Assembly: GCA_965199185.1 (NCBI GenBank)
Contig: CBDAQW010000037.1
Coordinates: forward strand, 248,001-312,000
Origin: Endozoicomonas sp965199185
GTDB taxonomy: Bacteria > Pseudomonadota > Gammaproteobacteria > Pseudomonadales > Endozoicomonadaceae
DNA: 64,000 bases
Reading direction: 5' to 3'
The position numbers were made by a program, and so were the translations under genes. The notes beneath the pieces are model-generated. The model was given only the letters and a program-made list of their open reading frames with translations. It did no database searches and was not told the DNA's origin. This document shows positions 27,209-36,269 of the stretch, one piece after another. Each line of letters starts with the position of its first letter. The first letter of the stretch is position 1.

Positions 27209-28426
27209 ATGATTCAAACCATTGAAACCGATGTAGTCGTGATTGGCGGTGGTATTGCCGGTCTCTGGTTATTCCGTACGCTTAACCTGAAGGGCTTTAA
27301 TGCCGTCCTGCTGGAGCAGGATTCCCTCGGAGGAGGGCAAACCATCAAGTCTCAGGGGATTGTCCACGGCGGAACCAAGTACACGCTCACCGGTCAGCTG
27401 ACCGGGGCTTCTCAGGCTATTTCCGGTATGCCGGAACGCTGGCGCAAAGCACTGGCAGGGAAAGGCGGCACTAATGAGCCTGATCTTCACACTGCTAATA
27501 TTCTGTCTGAATATCATTATCTCTGGTCACCGGGTGATATTGGTTCCCGACTGACGTCTTTTTTTGCCAGTAAAGCCGTCCGTGGTCGTGTAGATCAGTT
27601 GGCGCAAGATAGTTATCCGGCTATTTTCAAACACGATGGTTTTCGTGGCAAAGTGTATCAACTGAATGAAATTGTTCTGGATATTGCCTCTGTGGTGCAG
27701 GCATTAGTGGATGATCTGGAATTGCAAACCATCAAGGTGAACTGGGATCTGGAGCAGGGTAACGCCCGGCTGGTATCTGATAATGGCAAGATCGAATACG
27801 TAGAAATCAAGCAGGGTGATCAGGTTATTCATCTGAAAGCCAAACGCTTTGTTACCACTGCCGGTGAAGGGACCGCTGATCTGATGCAACGCTGGGGTAT
27901 TGAAAAACCGAAGATGCAGATTCGTCCACTGCAAATGGTGATGGTGCGACACAGTCATCCGGAACCTATCTATGCGCATTGTCTGGGAACCACCCCTCTG
28001 CCTCGTGTTACAGTAACCAGTCACCCGGATAAAGATGGGAAATGGGTCTGGTATCTGGGCGGTGGAATTGCCGAAGATGGTGTTAATCAAACACCGGAAG
28101 AACTCATCGCCACCGCTAAAAAAGAGATGAAAGCTCTGTTGCCCTGGGTGAATCTGGATGATGCTGAATGGGGCACATTAACGGTTAATCGAGCAGAACC
28201 TAAACAGAATAAACTGCTACGTCCTGATGCCGCCTTCTGTCAGGAAGTCAGCAACGGCATTGTCACCTGGCCAACCAAGCTGGCGCTGGCTCCGAATCTT
28301 TCCGATGAAGTCATTACCATGCTGGAAACCAGTGGCGTAGCGCCTTCCTTCGATCCGCTGGAACTGCCGGAAGGCTTGGAACGTCCTGAGGTATGCCCCA
28401 ACTTCTGGAGTGAGTATCTTGATTGA
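27209..28426 (+). CDS. FAD-dependent oxidoreductase (DAO family)
   Basis: 405 aa. N-terminal Rossmann dinucleotide-binding motif VVVIGGGIAGLWLFRTL, then the flavin-site stretch GGGQTIKSQGIVHGG. The C-terminal half has the substrate-domain beta strands (DGKWVWYLGGGIAEDG). It resembles glycerol-3-phosphate/2-hydroxyacid dehydrogenase-type flavoenzymes; the substrate cannot be told. It overlaps the 5' end of the downstream aldo/keto reductase, so the two probably work on related substrates. Confidence 0.8.
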   Translation: MIQTIETDVVVIGGGIAGLWLFRTLNLKGFNAVLLEQDSLGGGQTIKSQGIVHGGTKYTLTGQLTGASQAISGMPERWRKALAGKGGTNEPDLHTANILSEYHYLWSPGDIGSRLTSFFASKAVRGRVDQLAQDSYPAIFKHDGFRGKVYQLNEIVLDIASVVQALVDDLELQTIKVNWDLEQGNARLVSDNGKIEYVEIKQGDQVIHLKAKRFVTTAGEGTADLMQRWGIEKPKMQIRPLQMVMVRHSHPEPIYAHCLGTTPLPRVTVTSHPDKDGKWVWYLGGGIAEDGVNQTPEELIATAKKEMKALLPWVNLDDAEWGTLTVNRAEPKQNKLLRPDAAFCQEVSNGIVTWPTKLALAPNLSDEVITMLETSGVAPSFDPLELPEGLERPEVCPNFWSEYLD

Positions 28427-29216
28427 TGTCAGGAAGATAGCCGGAACTGATTTATCAGTAGCACCCATCGGCTTTGGTACCGTGAAGCTGGGGCGGGATC
28501 AGGGCGTAAAATACCCTGATCAGTTTACAATCCCCGATGACAGGCAGGCGCTTGAACTGCTGACACTGGCTCATGATTTGGGAATGAACCTGCTGGATAC
28601 GGCTCCTGCTTATGGCAACAGTGAAGAACGTCTTGGTGCGCTGTTTGCCCGCAATAAAAGTTTGCGGGAGCGGTGGTTGATTTGCAGCAAGGTGGGTGAA
28701 GAATTTGAGAATGGAGCGTCGTCTTTCGATTTTTCTCCGGAGCATATTCGTTTCAGTGTTGAGCGCAGCCTTAAACGACTGAATACCGATATTATTGAAA
28801 TGATGCTGGTTCATTCCAACGGCGATGATATCAATATCATTGAACAAACCGGTTGCCTTGACGTGCTGGCTGATCTGAAAAAGGAAGGCAAAATTCTGGC
28901 TTCTGGTATGTCCACGAAAACCGTTGAAGGCGGCATTCTGGCATTGCAGCACTCTGATATTGCCATGGTGACGTATAACCTGAATGAGCAGGCAGAAAAG
29001 CCGGTGTTGGATTATGCGCTAGAACAGGGCAAAGGCATTCTGATCAAGAAGGCTTTTGCCAGTGGTCACAACTGTCTTGGCGGGGCTGATCCGGTTCGGG
29101 AAAGCCTGAAGCTGGTGTTCTCTCATCCTGCGGTTTCTGCGGCTGTCGTTGGAACGATCAACCCCAGGCATCTGCGGCAGAATGTTGAAGCTTGTGCTGA
29201 GGTTTTCGATAGCTAA
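28419..29216 (+). CDS. Aldo/keto reductase
   Basis: NAD(P)H-dependent reductase with a TIM barrel, about 265 aa. Seen: the tetrad region DTAPAYGNSEERLGALF (Asp and Tyr), the Lys in ICSKVGEEF and the His in MLVHSNGDD, with the cofactor-site end SAAVVGTINPRHLRQNVEA. Start choice: TTG 28419 sits 8 nt after GGAG, while GTG 28410 is too close to it. Either start overlaps the FAD oxidoreductase gene, which indicates translational coupling. Confidence 0.85.
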   Translation: MIDVRKIAGTDLSVAPIGFGTVKLGRDQGVKYPDQFTIPDDRQALELLTLAHDLGMNLLDTAPAYGNSEERLGALFARNKSLRERWLICSKVGEEFENGASSFDFSPEHIRFSVERSLKRLNTDIIEMMLVHSNGDDINIIEQTGCLDVLADLKKEGKILASGMSTKTVEGGILALQHSDIAMVTYNLNEQAEKPVLDYALEQGKGILIKKAFASGHNCLGGADPVRESLKLVFSHPAVSAAVVGTINPRHLRQNVEACAEVFDS

Positions 29217-29234
29217 TCCTAAAAGTCAGCTGAA

Positions 29235-29966
29235 TCAGTGAGCCTGCTTCAGCTGAATCAGCTTTTCCAGAACGGGAATAGCCATCGCTGCATCACGACC
29301 TACGATGGGTTTGATGAACTTTATCAGCGGGATCGCCCATCTGAGTTTATAAGCAACTTCCGTCGCCTTTTGGAAGCTGCTCTGTTTATCATTAGTAAGA
29401 TAACCATCAATAGCCTTTGCGAATAAACCCGACTGAATGGGAATTCTGAGGCTAATGTCGTGGACAAAAATTAATATATCCAGGCTTGTTTGCCAGCTGG
29501 TTGCTTTACTCCCGGTGTGTCTTTCATAATCGATGAAAGCGATGCACTCTCCATTCCAGCAAATATCCCGCAGTGCAGGACGACCATGATACAGTTGTAA
29601 CGAGTGCAAATGAGCCAGTGCCCTGCCTGCTTCAAATAACAAATGCTCTTTTTCTGATTCTGGTGTTTCTGCGCCTTTATTGATGACCAAAGACTGTAAT
29701 GTGTCTCCAACATCTTCCGTAGCCAGAAAATCCGGTCCCGAACATAATACGTTGGGAGCAGGTGCTCCCTTTTGATTAAGGTACAGAAGCGCCTGAACTT
29801 CTTTCTCAAAACCGGAGGTGACCAGTTTTTTATAAATACCTTTCCAACCACGAACGGGTTCTGGCTTTTTTATCCAGAGTTTCTGCCCCTCTATATCGCA
29901 TGGCGTGATGCGATGTTGAGAGGGGATGGTTTCAGCAAAAAGCTGGATTTTGGTCTCAAGTGACAT
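29235..29966 (-). CDS. Kinase-fold protein (lipopolysaccharide kinase / BUD32-like)
   Basis: 243 aa with a small kinase fold: a Lys-containing N-lobe (GFEKEVQALLYLNQKGAPAP), a hinge region (LATEDVGDTL), a catalytic-loop equivalent (LYHGRPALRDICW) and a DFG equivalent (IAFIDYERH). This layout is found in LPS core kinases (InaA/WaaP relatives) and BUD32-like small kinases. It lies 18 bp downstream of hldE on the same strand, which supports a role in heptose-containing LPS core, but this is inference. It convergently faces the aldo/keto reductase. Confidence 0.65.
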   Translation of the reverse strand: MSLETKIQLFAETIPSQHRITPCDIEGQKLWIKKPEPVRGWKGIYKKLVTSGFEKEVQALLYLNQKGAPAPNVLCSGPDFLATEDVGDTLQSLVINKGAETPESEKEHLLFEAGRALAHLHSLQLYHGRPALRDICWNGECIAFIDYERHTGSKATSWQTSLDILIFVHDISLRIPIQSGLFAKAIDGYLTNDKQSSFQKATEVAYKLRWAIPLIKFIKPIVGRDAAMAIPVLEKLIQLKQAH

Positions 29967-29984
29967 GCGTTACTTCTGCTGAAT

Positions 29985-31430
29985 TTATGAATAAGGCTCT
30001 GTGATTTTTTTATCTTGTATTTGTTTTACAATGGCGGTTGTTGAGCAGTTATCCAGAAAAGAGAGTACTTTCACTTCACCACCGTACTGGTGCACGATAG
30101 GCGCTCCGACCACTTCATCCAGTGAATAATCGCCTCCCTTCACAAGAACATCCGGCTTAACCATGCGCAGCAGATTTTCTGGTGTATCTTCATCAAAACT
30201 GACCACCCAGTCTACGGCTTCCAGGCCTGCCAGAACCGTCATTCTGCGGTCTACCGGATTAATCGGGCGACCTTCTCCTTTCAGGCGTTTGACTGAATCA
30301 TCACCATTAATGGCCAGCACCAGACGGTCGCCCTGCTTACGAGCCTGTTCGAGATAACCCACATGACCAGCATGGAGAATGTCGAAACAGCCATTGGTGA
30401 AGACAATCTTTTCACCGTGGGCACGGGCATCTTCAAGGGCAATGAGTAGTTGGTCCGACGTCACCGCACCACGTTCAGCGCCTAGCTCACGGTTTACTTC
30501 ACGGCGTAACTCAGGCATGGAAATAGTCGCTGTACCCAGCTTGGCAACTACCAGACCGGCGGCGATATTGGCGAGTGCAGCAGCTTGCGGCAAATCACTA
30601 CCAGACGACAGGGCGGCAGCCAGCACAGAGATGACGGTATCTCCGGCACCAGTCACATCAAAGACTTCTCTGGCGCGGGCTGGCAGATGCCGTTCAGGTT
30701 CATCGGCACGAATCAGAGTCATACCGTGTTCGCTGCGAGTCACGAGTAATGCGGTTAGATCGAGTTCTTTTAGTAACTTACGACCTTTAGCAATAATGTC
30801 CTGCTCATCTTTGCAAGCACCAACGACGGTTTCAAATTCCTTCATATTGGGCGTGATGAGAGTAGCGCCACGATACTTTTCAAAACTGGTGCCTTTAGGG
30901 TCAGCCAATACCGGAATGTTGCGGCTTCGAGCCATGGAGATCAGTTGCTGGCAGCCTTGCAAAGTGCCTTTGTTGTAATCGGATAGAATAATAGCACCCA
31001 CACCATCGAGCAACGCTTCGGCTTTATGTTCAATGATGCTGCTGCTCAGGCCGGTAAATTCATCTTCGTGATCCAGACGAATTAGCTGTTGATTCTGGCT
31101 CATTACCCGCAATTTGGTAATGGTTGGCACGCCGGGAATACGGGCGAAATCACAGAAAATGCCGGCGGCTTCGAGGCGGGTTTGCAGCGCATCGGCGGCT
31201 TCATCTTCGCCGGTTGCGGCAATCAGCCAGGCAGGTGTTCCCAGAGAGGCAATATTGAGCGCAACATTACCGGCACCACCGGGACGATCTTCAATCTGAC
31301 CGACTTTTACAACAGGTACTGGCGCTTCAGGAGAGATGCGAGAGGTGGAACCATGCCAGTAGCGATCCAGCATAACATCCCCGATAACCAGCACCTTGCC
31401 TTGATCAAAACGCGGGAGAGTCAATTTCAT
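29985..31430 (-). CDS. hldE: Bifunctional heptose-7-phosphate kinase / heptose-1-phosphate adenylyltransferase
   Basis: 481 aa, full-length fused enzyme that makes ADP-D-beta-D-heptose for LPS inner core. N-terminal PfkB/ribokinase domain: VLVIGDVMLDRYWHGSTSRI, GGAGNVALNIASLG and the catalytic DVTGAGDTV. C-terminal nucleotidyltransferase domain from about residue 345: VFTNGCFDILHAGHVGYL (HxGH) and KGEGRPINPVDRR. It is followed 18 bp later by the kinase-fold gene. Confidence 0.97.
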   Translation of the reverse strand: MKLTLPRFDQGKVLVIGDVMLDRYWHGSTSRISPEAPVPVVKVGQIEDRPGGAGNVALNIASLGTPAWLIAATGEDEAADALQTRLEAAGIFCDFARIPGVPTITKLRVMSQNQQLIRLDHEDEFTGLSSSIIEHKAEALLDGVGAIILSDYNKGTLQGCQQLISMARSRNIPVLADPKGTSFEKYRGATLITPNMKEFETVVGACKDEQDIIAKGRKLLKELDLTALLVTRSEHGMTLIRADEPERHLPARAREVFDVTGAGDTVISVLAAALSSGSDLPQAAALANIAAGLVVAKLGTATISMPELRREVNRELGAERGAVTSDQLLIALEDARAHGEKIVFTNGCFDILHAGHVGYLEQARKQGDRLVLAINGDDSVKRLKGEGRPINPVDRRMTVLAGLEAVDWVVSFDEDTPENLLRMVKPDVLVKGGDYSLDEVVGAPIVHQYGGEVKVLSFLDNCSTTAIVKQIQDKKITEPYS

Positions 31431-31714
31431 TGATCTTCATCCAGAAATAAATGTTCACCTCAACTTTATGAAATCTAAACTATTTCACCTGTGTGCAATC
31501 AATTGAGGAGTAAATAAATAAAGAAAAGCGGCATTCTAGCATACTGATTTTCCTCTGTATGGGGTAAGATTGCCGCCTTTTCAACCCTATGAACCGTTTC
31601 TGGTTTGCCGTTAGATTTTGCCCTGAACAGCCGACACATGATGATCATGCTTTCAGGTTGCACCGGTTGGTCGCCTCCCCCACGGCTGATAAATGAATTG
31701 AGAGACAGACAAAT
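31431..31714. other. Divergent spacer between hldE and typA
   Basis: 284 bp with no gene. It must hold the promoters of both hldE (minus) and typA (plus). No convincing sigma70 pair, riboswitch or cold-shock leader was identified by eye. Confidence 0.5.
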
Positions 31715-33529
31715 ATGATCGAAAAGTTAAGAAATGTCGCGATTATTGCACACGTTGACCACGGTAAAACGACTCTGGTTGATAAGCTGCTGCAGCAATC
31801 CGGTACTCTCGGCCGTAAGGTTCAGGGTGCTGAGCGAATCATGGACTCCAACGACCAGGAAAAGGAACGTGGCATCACCATTCTGGCGAAGAATACCGCT
31901 ATCGAATGGCAGGATTACCACATCAATATTGTAGATACTCCGGGACACGCCGACTTTGGTGGTGAAGTTGAGCGGGTGCTGTCTATGGTTGATTCTGTAC
32001 TGCTGCTGGTGGATGCCGTTGACGGCCCCATGCCGCAAACCCGTTTTGTGACGCAAAAAGCCTTTGAACAGGGGCTGAACCCTATTGTGGTTATCAACAA
32101 GGTAGACCGCCCCGGCGCTCGTCCTGACTGGGTTATGGATCAGGTGTTTGATCTGTTTGACCGCTTGGGTGCTACGGATGAACAGCTCGACTTCCCGGTG
32201 ATCTACGCTTCTGCTCTGAACGGTATTGCTGGTCATGATCCTGAAGAACTGGCTGACGATATGACGCCACTGTTCGAAATGATCACCGAACGAGTACCGG
32301 CGCCGGACGTTAATGTTGATGGCCCTTTCCAGATGCAGATTTCAGCTCTGGATTACAACAGCTATGTCGGTGTTATCGGTGTTGGTCGTATCACTCGTGG
32401 TGTGCTGAAGCCAAATCAGCAGGTGATTCTGGTTGACCGTGAAAACAACCAGCGCAAAGCTAAGGTTCAGCAGGTGATGGGGCATCTGGGGCTTGAGCGT
32501 GTTGAAACCACGGAAGCTCGTGCCGGTGATATCGTTTGTGTGACGGGCATTGAGAAACTGAATATTTCCGACACCCTGTGTGACCCGACTCAACCAGAAA
32601 TGCTGCCACCACTGACCGTAGACGAGCCAACAGTGAGCATGACGTTTCAGGTGAATGACTCTCCATTCGCTGGTCAGGACGGCAAGTTTGTTACCTCACG
32701 GAATATCCGTGAACGTTTGGAACGTGAACTTATCCACAACGTAGCCCTGCGCGTAGAAACCGGCGACGATGCAGACAAGTTCAAAGTGTCTGGTCGTGGT
32801 GAACTGCACCTGTCAGTATTGATTGAAACCATGCGTCGTGAAGGTTTTGAACTGGCGGTTTCCCGTCCGGAAGTCGTGGTTCGTGAAGTGGATGGCGTAA
32901 AGGAAGAACCCTACGAGCATGTTGTGGTCGATATCGAAGAACAGCATCAAGGCCCGATTATGGAAGAGATGGGGCTGCGTCGTGCCGAACTGAAAGACAT
33001 GGTACCAGACGGCAAAGGTCGTGTACGTCTTGACTTTATTATGCCCGCCCGTGGCCTGATCGGTTTCCGTTCCCAGTTTCTTACATTGACTTCCGGTAGC
33101 GGTATTCTGACGTCTATCTTTGATCACTATGGTGAAGTGAAAGGCGGTGAAGTGGGTCAGCGCAATAACGGTGTGCTCGTTTCCATGGTTCAGGGTAAGG
33201 TACTGGCTTATGCACTGTTTACCTTGCAAGAACGTGGTCGTCTGTTTATTGACCCGAACATTGACGTGTATGAAGGTCAGATTATCGGCTTGCACAGCCG
33301 TGATAATGATCTGGTGGTAAACCCAACCAAAGCCAAACAGCTAACTAACGTGCGTGCCGCCGGTACGGATGAAAACATCATTCTGACACCGCCCGTCCGT
33401 CACTCTCTGGAACAGGCATTGGAATTTATTGATGACGATGAGTTGGTGGAAGTGACGCCAAACCACATCCGTATTCGTAAGAAGTTCCTGAAAGAGCACG
33501 AGCGTAAGCGTGCCAGCCGTAATAAATAA
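31715..33529 (+). CDS. typA: Translational GTPase TypA/BipA
   Basis: 604 aa ribosome-associated GTPase needed for large-subunit assembly and growth at low temperature or stress. Seen: G1 AHVDHGKTTLVD, switch region ERGITILAKNTA, G3 DTPGHADFGGE, G4 NKVDR, then domain II, EF-G-like domains (GRGELHLSVLIETMRREGFE) and the BipA-specific C-terminal domain (RNNGVLVSMVQGKVLAYALF). The codon usage looks core-like and biased, as in a well-expressed gene. Confidence 0.97.
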   Translation: MIEKLRNVAIIAHVDHGKTTLVDKLLQQSGTLGRKVQGAERIMDSNDQEKERGITILAKNTAIEWQDYHINIVDTPGHADFGGEVERVLSMVDSVLLLVDAVDGPMPQTRFVTQKAFEQGLNPIVVINKVDRPGARPDWVMDQVFDLFDRLGATDEQLDFPVIYASALNGIAGHDPEELADDMTPLFEMITERVPAPDVNVDGPFQMQISALDYNSYVGVIGVGRITRGVLKPNQQVILVDRENNQRKAKVQQVMGHLGLERVETTEARAGDIVCVTGIEKLNISDTLCDPTQPEMLPPLTVDEPTVSMTFQVNDSPFAGQDGKFVTSRNIRERLERELIHNVALRVETGDDADKFKVSGRGELHLSVLIETMRREGFELAVSRPEVVVREVDGVKEEPYEHVVVDIEEQHQGPIMEEMGLRRAELKDMVPDGKGRVRLDFIMPARGLIGFRSQFLTLTSGSGILTSIFDHYGEVKGGEVGQRNNGVLVSMVQGKVLAYALFTLQERGRLFIDPNIDVYEGQIIGLHSRDNDLVVNPTKAKQLTNVRAAGTDENIILTPPVRHSLEQALEFIDDDELVEVTPNHIRIRKKFLKEHERKRASRNK

Positions 33530-33547
33530 CTGGCTTTAAAATACAAG

Positions 33548-33584
33548 GTCGGTTTCCGCCGAAGGCAGAAGCCGACAATCAGCT
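33548..33584. repeat. REP-like hairpin, copy b (inverted)
   Basis: GTCGG...CCGAC outer arms with an inner GC-rich stem around GAA (TTC on the other strand), 18 bp after typA and just before the convergent araC-type gene. It shares CCGACAATCAGCT with copy a in the opposite orientation. It may also act as a bidirectional terminator. Confidence 0.45.
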
Positions 33585-33592
33585 TACATCGT

Positions 33593-34423
33593 TTAAAGAT
33601 ATTCAGCCCGCCATTCCCTGGGAGATATTCCCGTTTTTTTCTTGAACGTCCTGGTAAAGCCAGAGGCATTTTCATACCCCAGCTCGTTGGCAATCCAGCT
33701 GACAGGCTTGTCCTGTTTAAGAAACTGCTTGGCGAGATCGACCCTGAGTCCTGCCAGATAATCTCCCGGCGTTTGCCCGATCACCGTACGAAATTGCAGA
33801 GCAAACCGGGCTCTGGACATCGTGGCTATTTCTGCCATTTCCTGTAGAGACCAACTATGAGACGGTCTCTCATGCAAAGCTTCCAGTGTTTTTGACAGCT
33901 TATCGTGCGACAAGCCAGCAAGCAGCCCGCTGGAGATCGTATCATTAGAAAGCACATGGCGAAGTAACTCGATGGTGAGCAATTCACAAAGCCTGTCAAT
34001 CACCAACTGCTTTCCGGCATGCTTGCTAAAGGCTTCTTCAAACAACCACTCGGCTGCGTTTTTAACACGGTGAGCCTTGGACAGGGGCAAATAAATAACG
34101 TCAGGTAGTGAGTTGGCTAACGGGTTGTCAGGACCAACACCGTAATGGACTTCAGCGCAAACGACCTGTGCCATCTCGATGAGTCCGGACTTCATAATAT
34201 GTAATGCCGGTCTTGGAAAAAAGATCAAAGTAGGTTCGTTAAGAATAACGTCAGGCTTGCCGGGTTCCAGAATCGTTAGTTTACCTTTTCGCAACAGATG
34301 GATATGCCCTGTTTGTGCCTCTTGACCGCCATGGGACGATAAGCCACAAAAACGCCCAGAGTAAAACACACCGGTTCCGATTGAGTACTGACTAAGAATT
34401 CTGGAAAGTTGATCCATAAGCAA
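33593..34423 (-). CDS. AraC-family transcriptional regulator
   Basis: 276 aa. N-terminal cupin-like sensor (about 1-140: GHIHLLRKGKLTILEPGKPD, LIFFPRPALHIMKS) and a C-terminal double helix-turn-helix (SLQEMAEIATMSRARFALQF; WIANELGYENASGFTRTFKK; SPREWR). It is divergent from the YHS/bufferin operon that starts 95 bp away, which makes control of that operon the simplest hypothesis. The effector is unknown. Cys and His residues in the N-domain might allow metal or redox sensing, but nothing in the sequence proves it. Confidence 0.85.
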   Translation of the reverse strand: MLMDQLSRILSQYSIGTGVFYSGRFCGLSSHGGQEAQTGHIHLLRKGKLTILEPGKPDVILNEPTLIFFPRPALHIMKSGLIEMAQVVCAEVHYGVGPDNPLANSLPDVIYLPLSKAHRVKNAAEWLFEEAFSKHAGKQLVIDRLCELLTIELLRHVLSNDTISSGLLAGLSHDKLSKTLEALHERPSHSWSLQEMAEIATMSRARFALQFRTVIGQTPGDYLAGLRVDLAKQFLKQDKPVSWIANELGYENASGFTRTFKKKTGISPREWRAEYL

Positions 34424-34518
34424 AAGAGACTATTTGACTAATAAACGAGACGATCTGCAGCATATCATCAAATCATCGCGATATAGTGTTTCTTACAAAT
34501 AAGAGACGGATATGCACG

Positions 34519-34992
34519 ATGCAATTTACAAAAAAAATGTTGAAAGGAATGATGGCCGCCACTGCAATCTCTATGGGTAGCATGGCTTTTGCAGCTGACC
34601 TTGATATTAATGCGGATGAGAATGATATTGCTCTGCACGGTTATGATGCAGTGAGCTACTTCAATGGAACGGATCCGGTAAAAGGAAGCTTTGAATACAC
34701 GGCAGCCTATAAAAATGCCATTTTCAAATTCGCTTCTCAGGAAAACCGTGAATTGTTTCGCGCAGAACCTGGTCGTTATGCGCCACAATACGGTGGCTAC
34801 TGTGCCTTTGGTACCAAGGTTGAAAAGAAGTACGACATCGATCCGAATGCCTGGCGTGTTGTTGATGGAAAACTCTATCTGAACAAAGATGCAAACGTTC
34901 AGAGAATCTGGGTAAAAGATGTTCCCGGTAATATTCAGGAAGCGGATGTTGCCTGGCCTAAGATCAAAAATATTCCGACTTATCAGTTGTAA
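34519..34992 (+). CDS. Exported YHS-domain protein
   Basis: 157 aa from ATG 34519 (MQFTKKMLKGMMAATAIS...). Signal peptide cleaved near MAFAADL. The YHS domain is seen: HGYDAVSYFNGTDPVKGS, FASQENRELFRAEPGRYAPQ, YGGYCAFGTKVEKKY. YHS modules occur in metal-handling proteins such as heavy-metal ATPases and often bind metal. It is the first gene before the bufferin precursor with 53 bp between, so a periplasmic copper-related task is inferred. The frame is open to 34486, but those residues do not fit a signal peptide. Confidence 0.8.
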   Translation: MQFTKKMLKGMMAATAISMGSMAFAADLDINADENDIALHGYDAVSYFNGTDPVKGSFEYTAAYKNAIFKFASQENRELFRAEPGRYAPQYGGYCAFGTKVEKKYDIDPNAWRVVDGKLYLNKDANVQRIWVKDVPGNIQEADVAWPKIKNIPTYQL

Positions 34993-35045
34993 AAAGTAAG
35001 GCTGTTACACCAACCGTTCTCCACTAAATAGAAAAGGAAAACTCT

Positions 35046-35318
35046 ATGAAAAATAAAGCATTGATTAGTGCTGGTCTGGCGGCTGTGATTTCTGTTGGCG
35101 CCATCTCAAGTGCTCAGGCAGCAGGCAAAGAAAAATGTTACGGCATCGCCAAAGCTGGACAGAATGATTGTGCTAACCTGGCTGGCACTCATAGCTGTGC
35201 TGGCCAATCTAAAATGGACAACGATATTGGTGAGTGGAAAGCCGTTGCGGCAGGCACCTGTAAAGACATGGGTGGTTTGACGAAGGCAGAAGCAAAAGAA
35301 AAACTGGCCCATAGCTAA
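35046..35318 (+). CDS. bufA: Bufferin-type RiPP precursor (DUF2282)
   Basis: 90 aa. Sec-type signal peptide (ISAGLAAVISVGAISSAQAA), then a short mature region with four Cys at residues 31, 42, 51 and 72 in the contexts EKCYGIAKAGQNDCA, THSCAGQS and GTCKDMGG. These are the DUF2282 signature; recent work on bufferins shows such Cys residues modified by the MNIO partner and the product binding copper in the periplasm. The enzyme gene follows 48 bp downstream. Family assignment is firm; the modification and metal here are inferred from the family. Confidence 0.88.
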   Translation: MKNKALISAGLAAVISVGAISSAQAAGKEKCYGIAKAGQNDCANLAGTHSCAGQSKMDNDIGEWKAVAAGTCKDMGGLTKAEAKEKLAHS

Positions 35319-35366
35319 TTCGAGTGACTGGTTGGACCAGAGAAAAACGGTAGAGGAGTCAGAGTC

Positions 35367-36269
35367 ATGAAAAAACAATGGAATTTAGAACAAACACCGA
35401 TTGGTGTTGGTCTGAGACATATCCATTACCATGAGGCTCTGACCAATCCTGCACCACTGGATTTCATTGAGGTTCATTCAGAGAACTTCTTTGCCAAGGG
35501 TGGCGCGACACTGAGTGTGCTGAAGGATGCTGCGGATATATACAATGTCAGCTTGCACGGCACATCGCTTGGGTTAGGATCTGCTGCAGGTATTTCAGAA
35601 CAACATTTGGAATCATTGGCTGCTCTGGTTGAGAACGTATCGCCGGTTATGGTGTCTGATCATGCGGCTTTTGCCTGGGGCGAAGTGAATGGTCAATTGC
35701 ATCATGGTGGCGATCTGTTACCCATTCCTTTTAATCAGCAAGCTCTGCAAGTGCTCGCAGATAATGTTAACCGGGTTCAGGATCAATTGCAGAGAACGAT
35801 TTTGGTCGAAAATCTGTCCGCCTATATCGAGTTGGAAGACAGTTACTTCGCTGAAACCGATTTTCTGAATGAGCTGGTTGAACAAACCAACTGTCGTTTG
35901 TTAGTCGATCTTAACAATATTGCTGTTAATGAAATTAATCGCGGCATGGGGCAGGTGACCAGAGCCATTAATCAATGGATAAACGACATTAATCCGAATG
36001 CGGTGGGTGAAATACATCTGGCTGGTTGCACACCAGTATTGCCCGGAGACATTATGATAGACGACCATGGTCAGAAAGTGTCGGATGCGGTATGGAGAGC
36101 ATACAAACATGCACTATGGCATTTTGGGTCGATCCCGACGTTGATTGAATGGGATACCCGTTTACCAGAATGGTCGGTCTTACTGGATGAAGCTGAAAAG
36201 GCCAGAACGATTGCCTGTGAGGTAGAGGAAAAGCGAGCGGGGGAATGGTATGACCGAGCTGCTTCATAG
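35367..36269 (+). CDS. bufB: DUF692 / MNIO-family multinuclear iron oxidase (BufB-like)
   Basis: 300 aa TIM-barrel enzyme of the UPF0276/DUF692 family, which modifies Cys residues of small precursor peptides with iron and O2. Candidate metal ligands: IEVHSENFF, SDHAAFAWG, HHGGDLLP, LVENLSAYIE, LVDLNNIAVNE, GEIHLAGC, DDHGQKV and LIEWDTRLP. The following partner gene overlaps by 20 bp. Substrate: almost certainly the DUF2282 peptide just upstream. Confidence 0.92.
   Translation: MKKQWNLEQTPIGVGLRHIHYHEALTNPAPLDFIEVHSENFFAKGGATLSVLKDAADIYNVSLHGTSLGLGSAAGISEQHLESLAALVENVSPVMVSDHAAFAWGEVNGQLHHGGDLLPIPFNQQALQVLADNVNRVQDQLQRTILVENLSAYIELEDSYFAETDFLNELVEQTNCRLLVDLNNIAVNEINRGMGQVTRAINQWINDINPNAVGEIHLAGCTPVLPGDIMIDDHGQKVSDAVWRAYKHALWHFGSIPTLIEWDTRLPEWSVLLDEAEKARTIACEVEEKRAGEWYDRAAS

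Noticed and set aside
30379..30978. Long plus-strand ORF of 199 aa
   Set aside because: It is antisense to hldE, whose protein is fully conserved; the Ser/Arg-rich translation is typical of a shadow frame.
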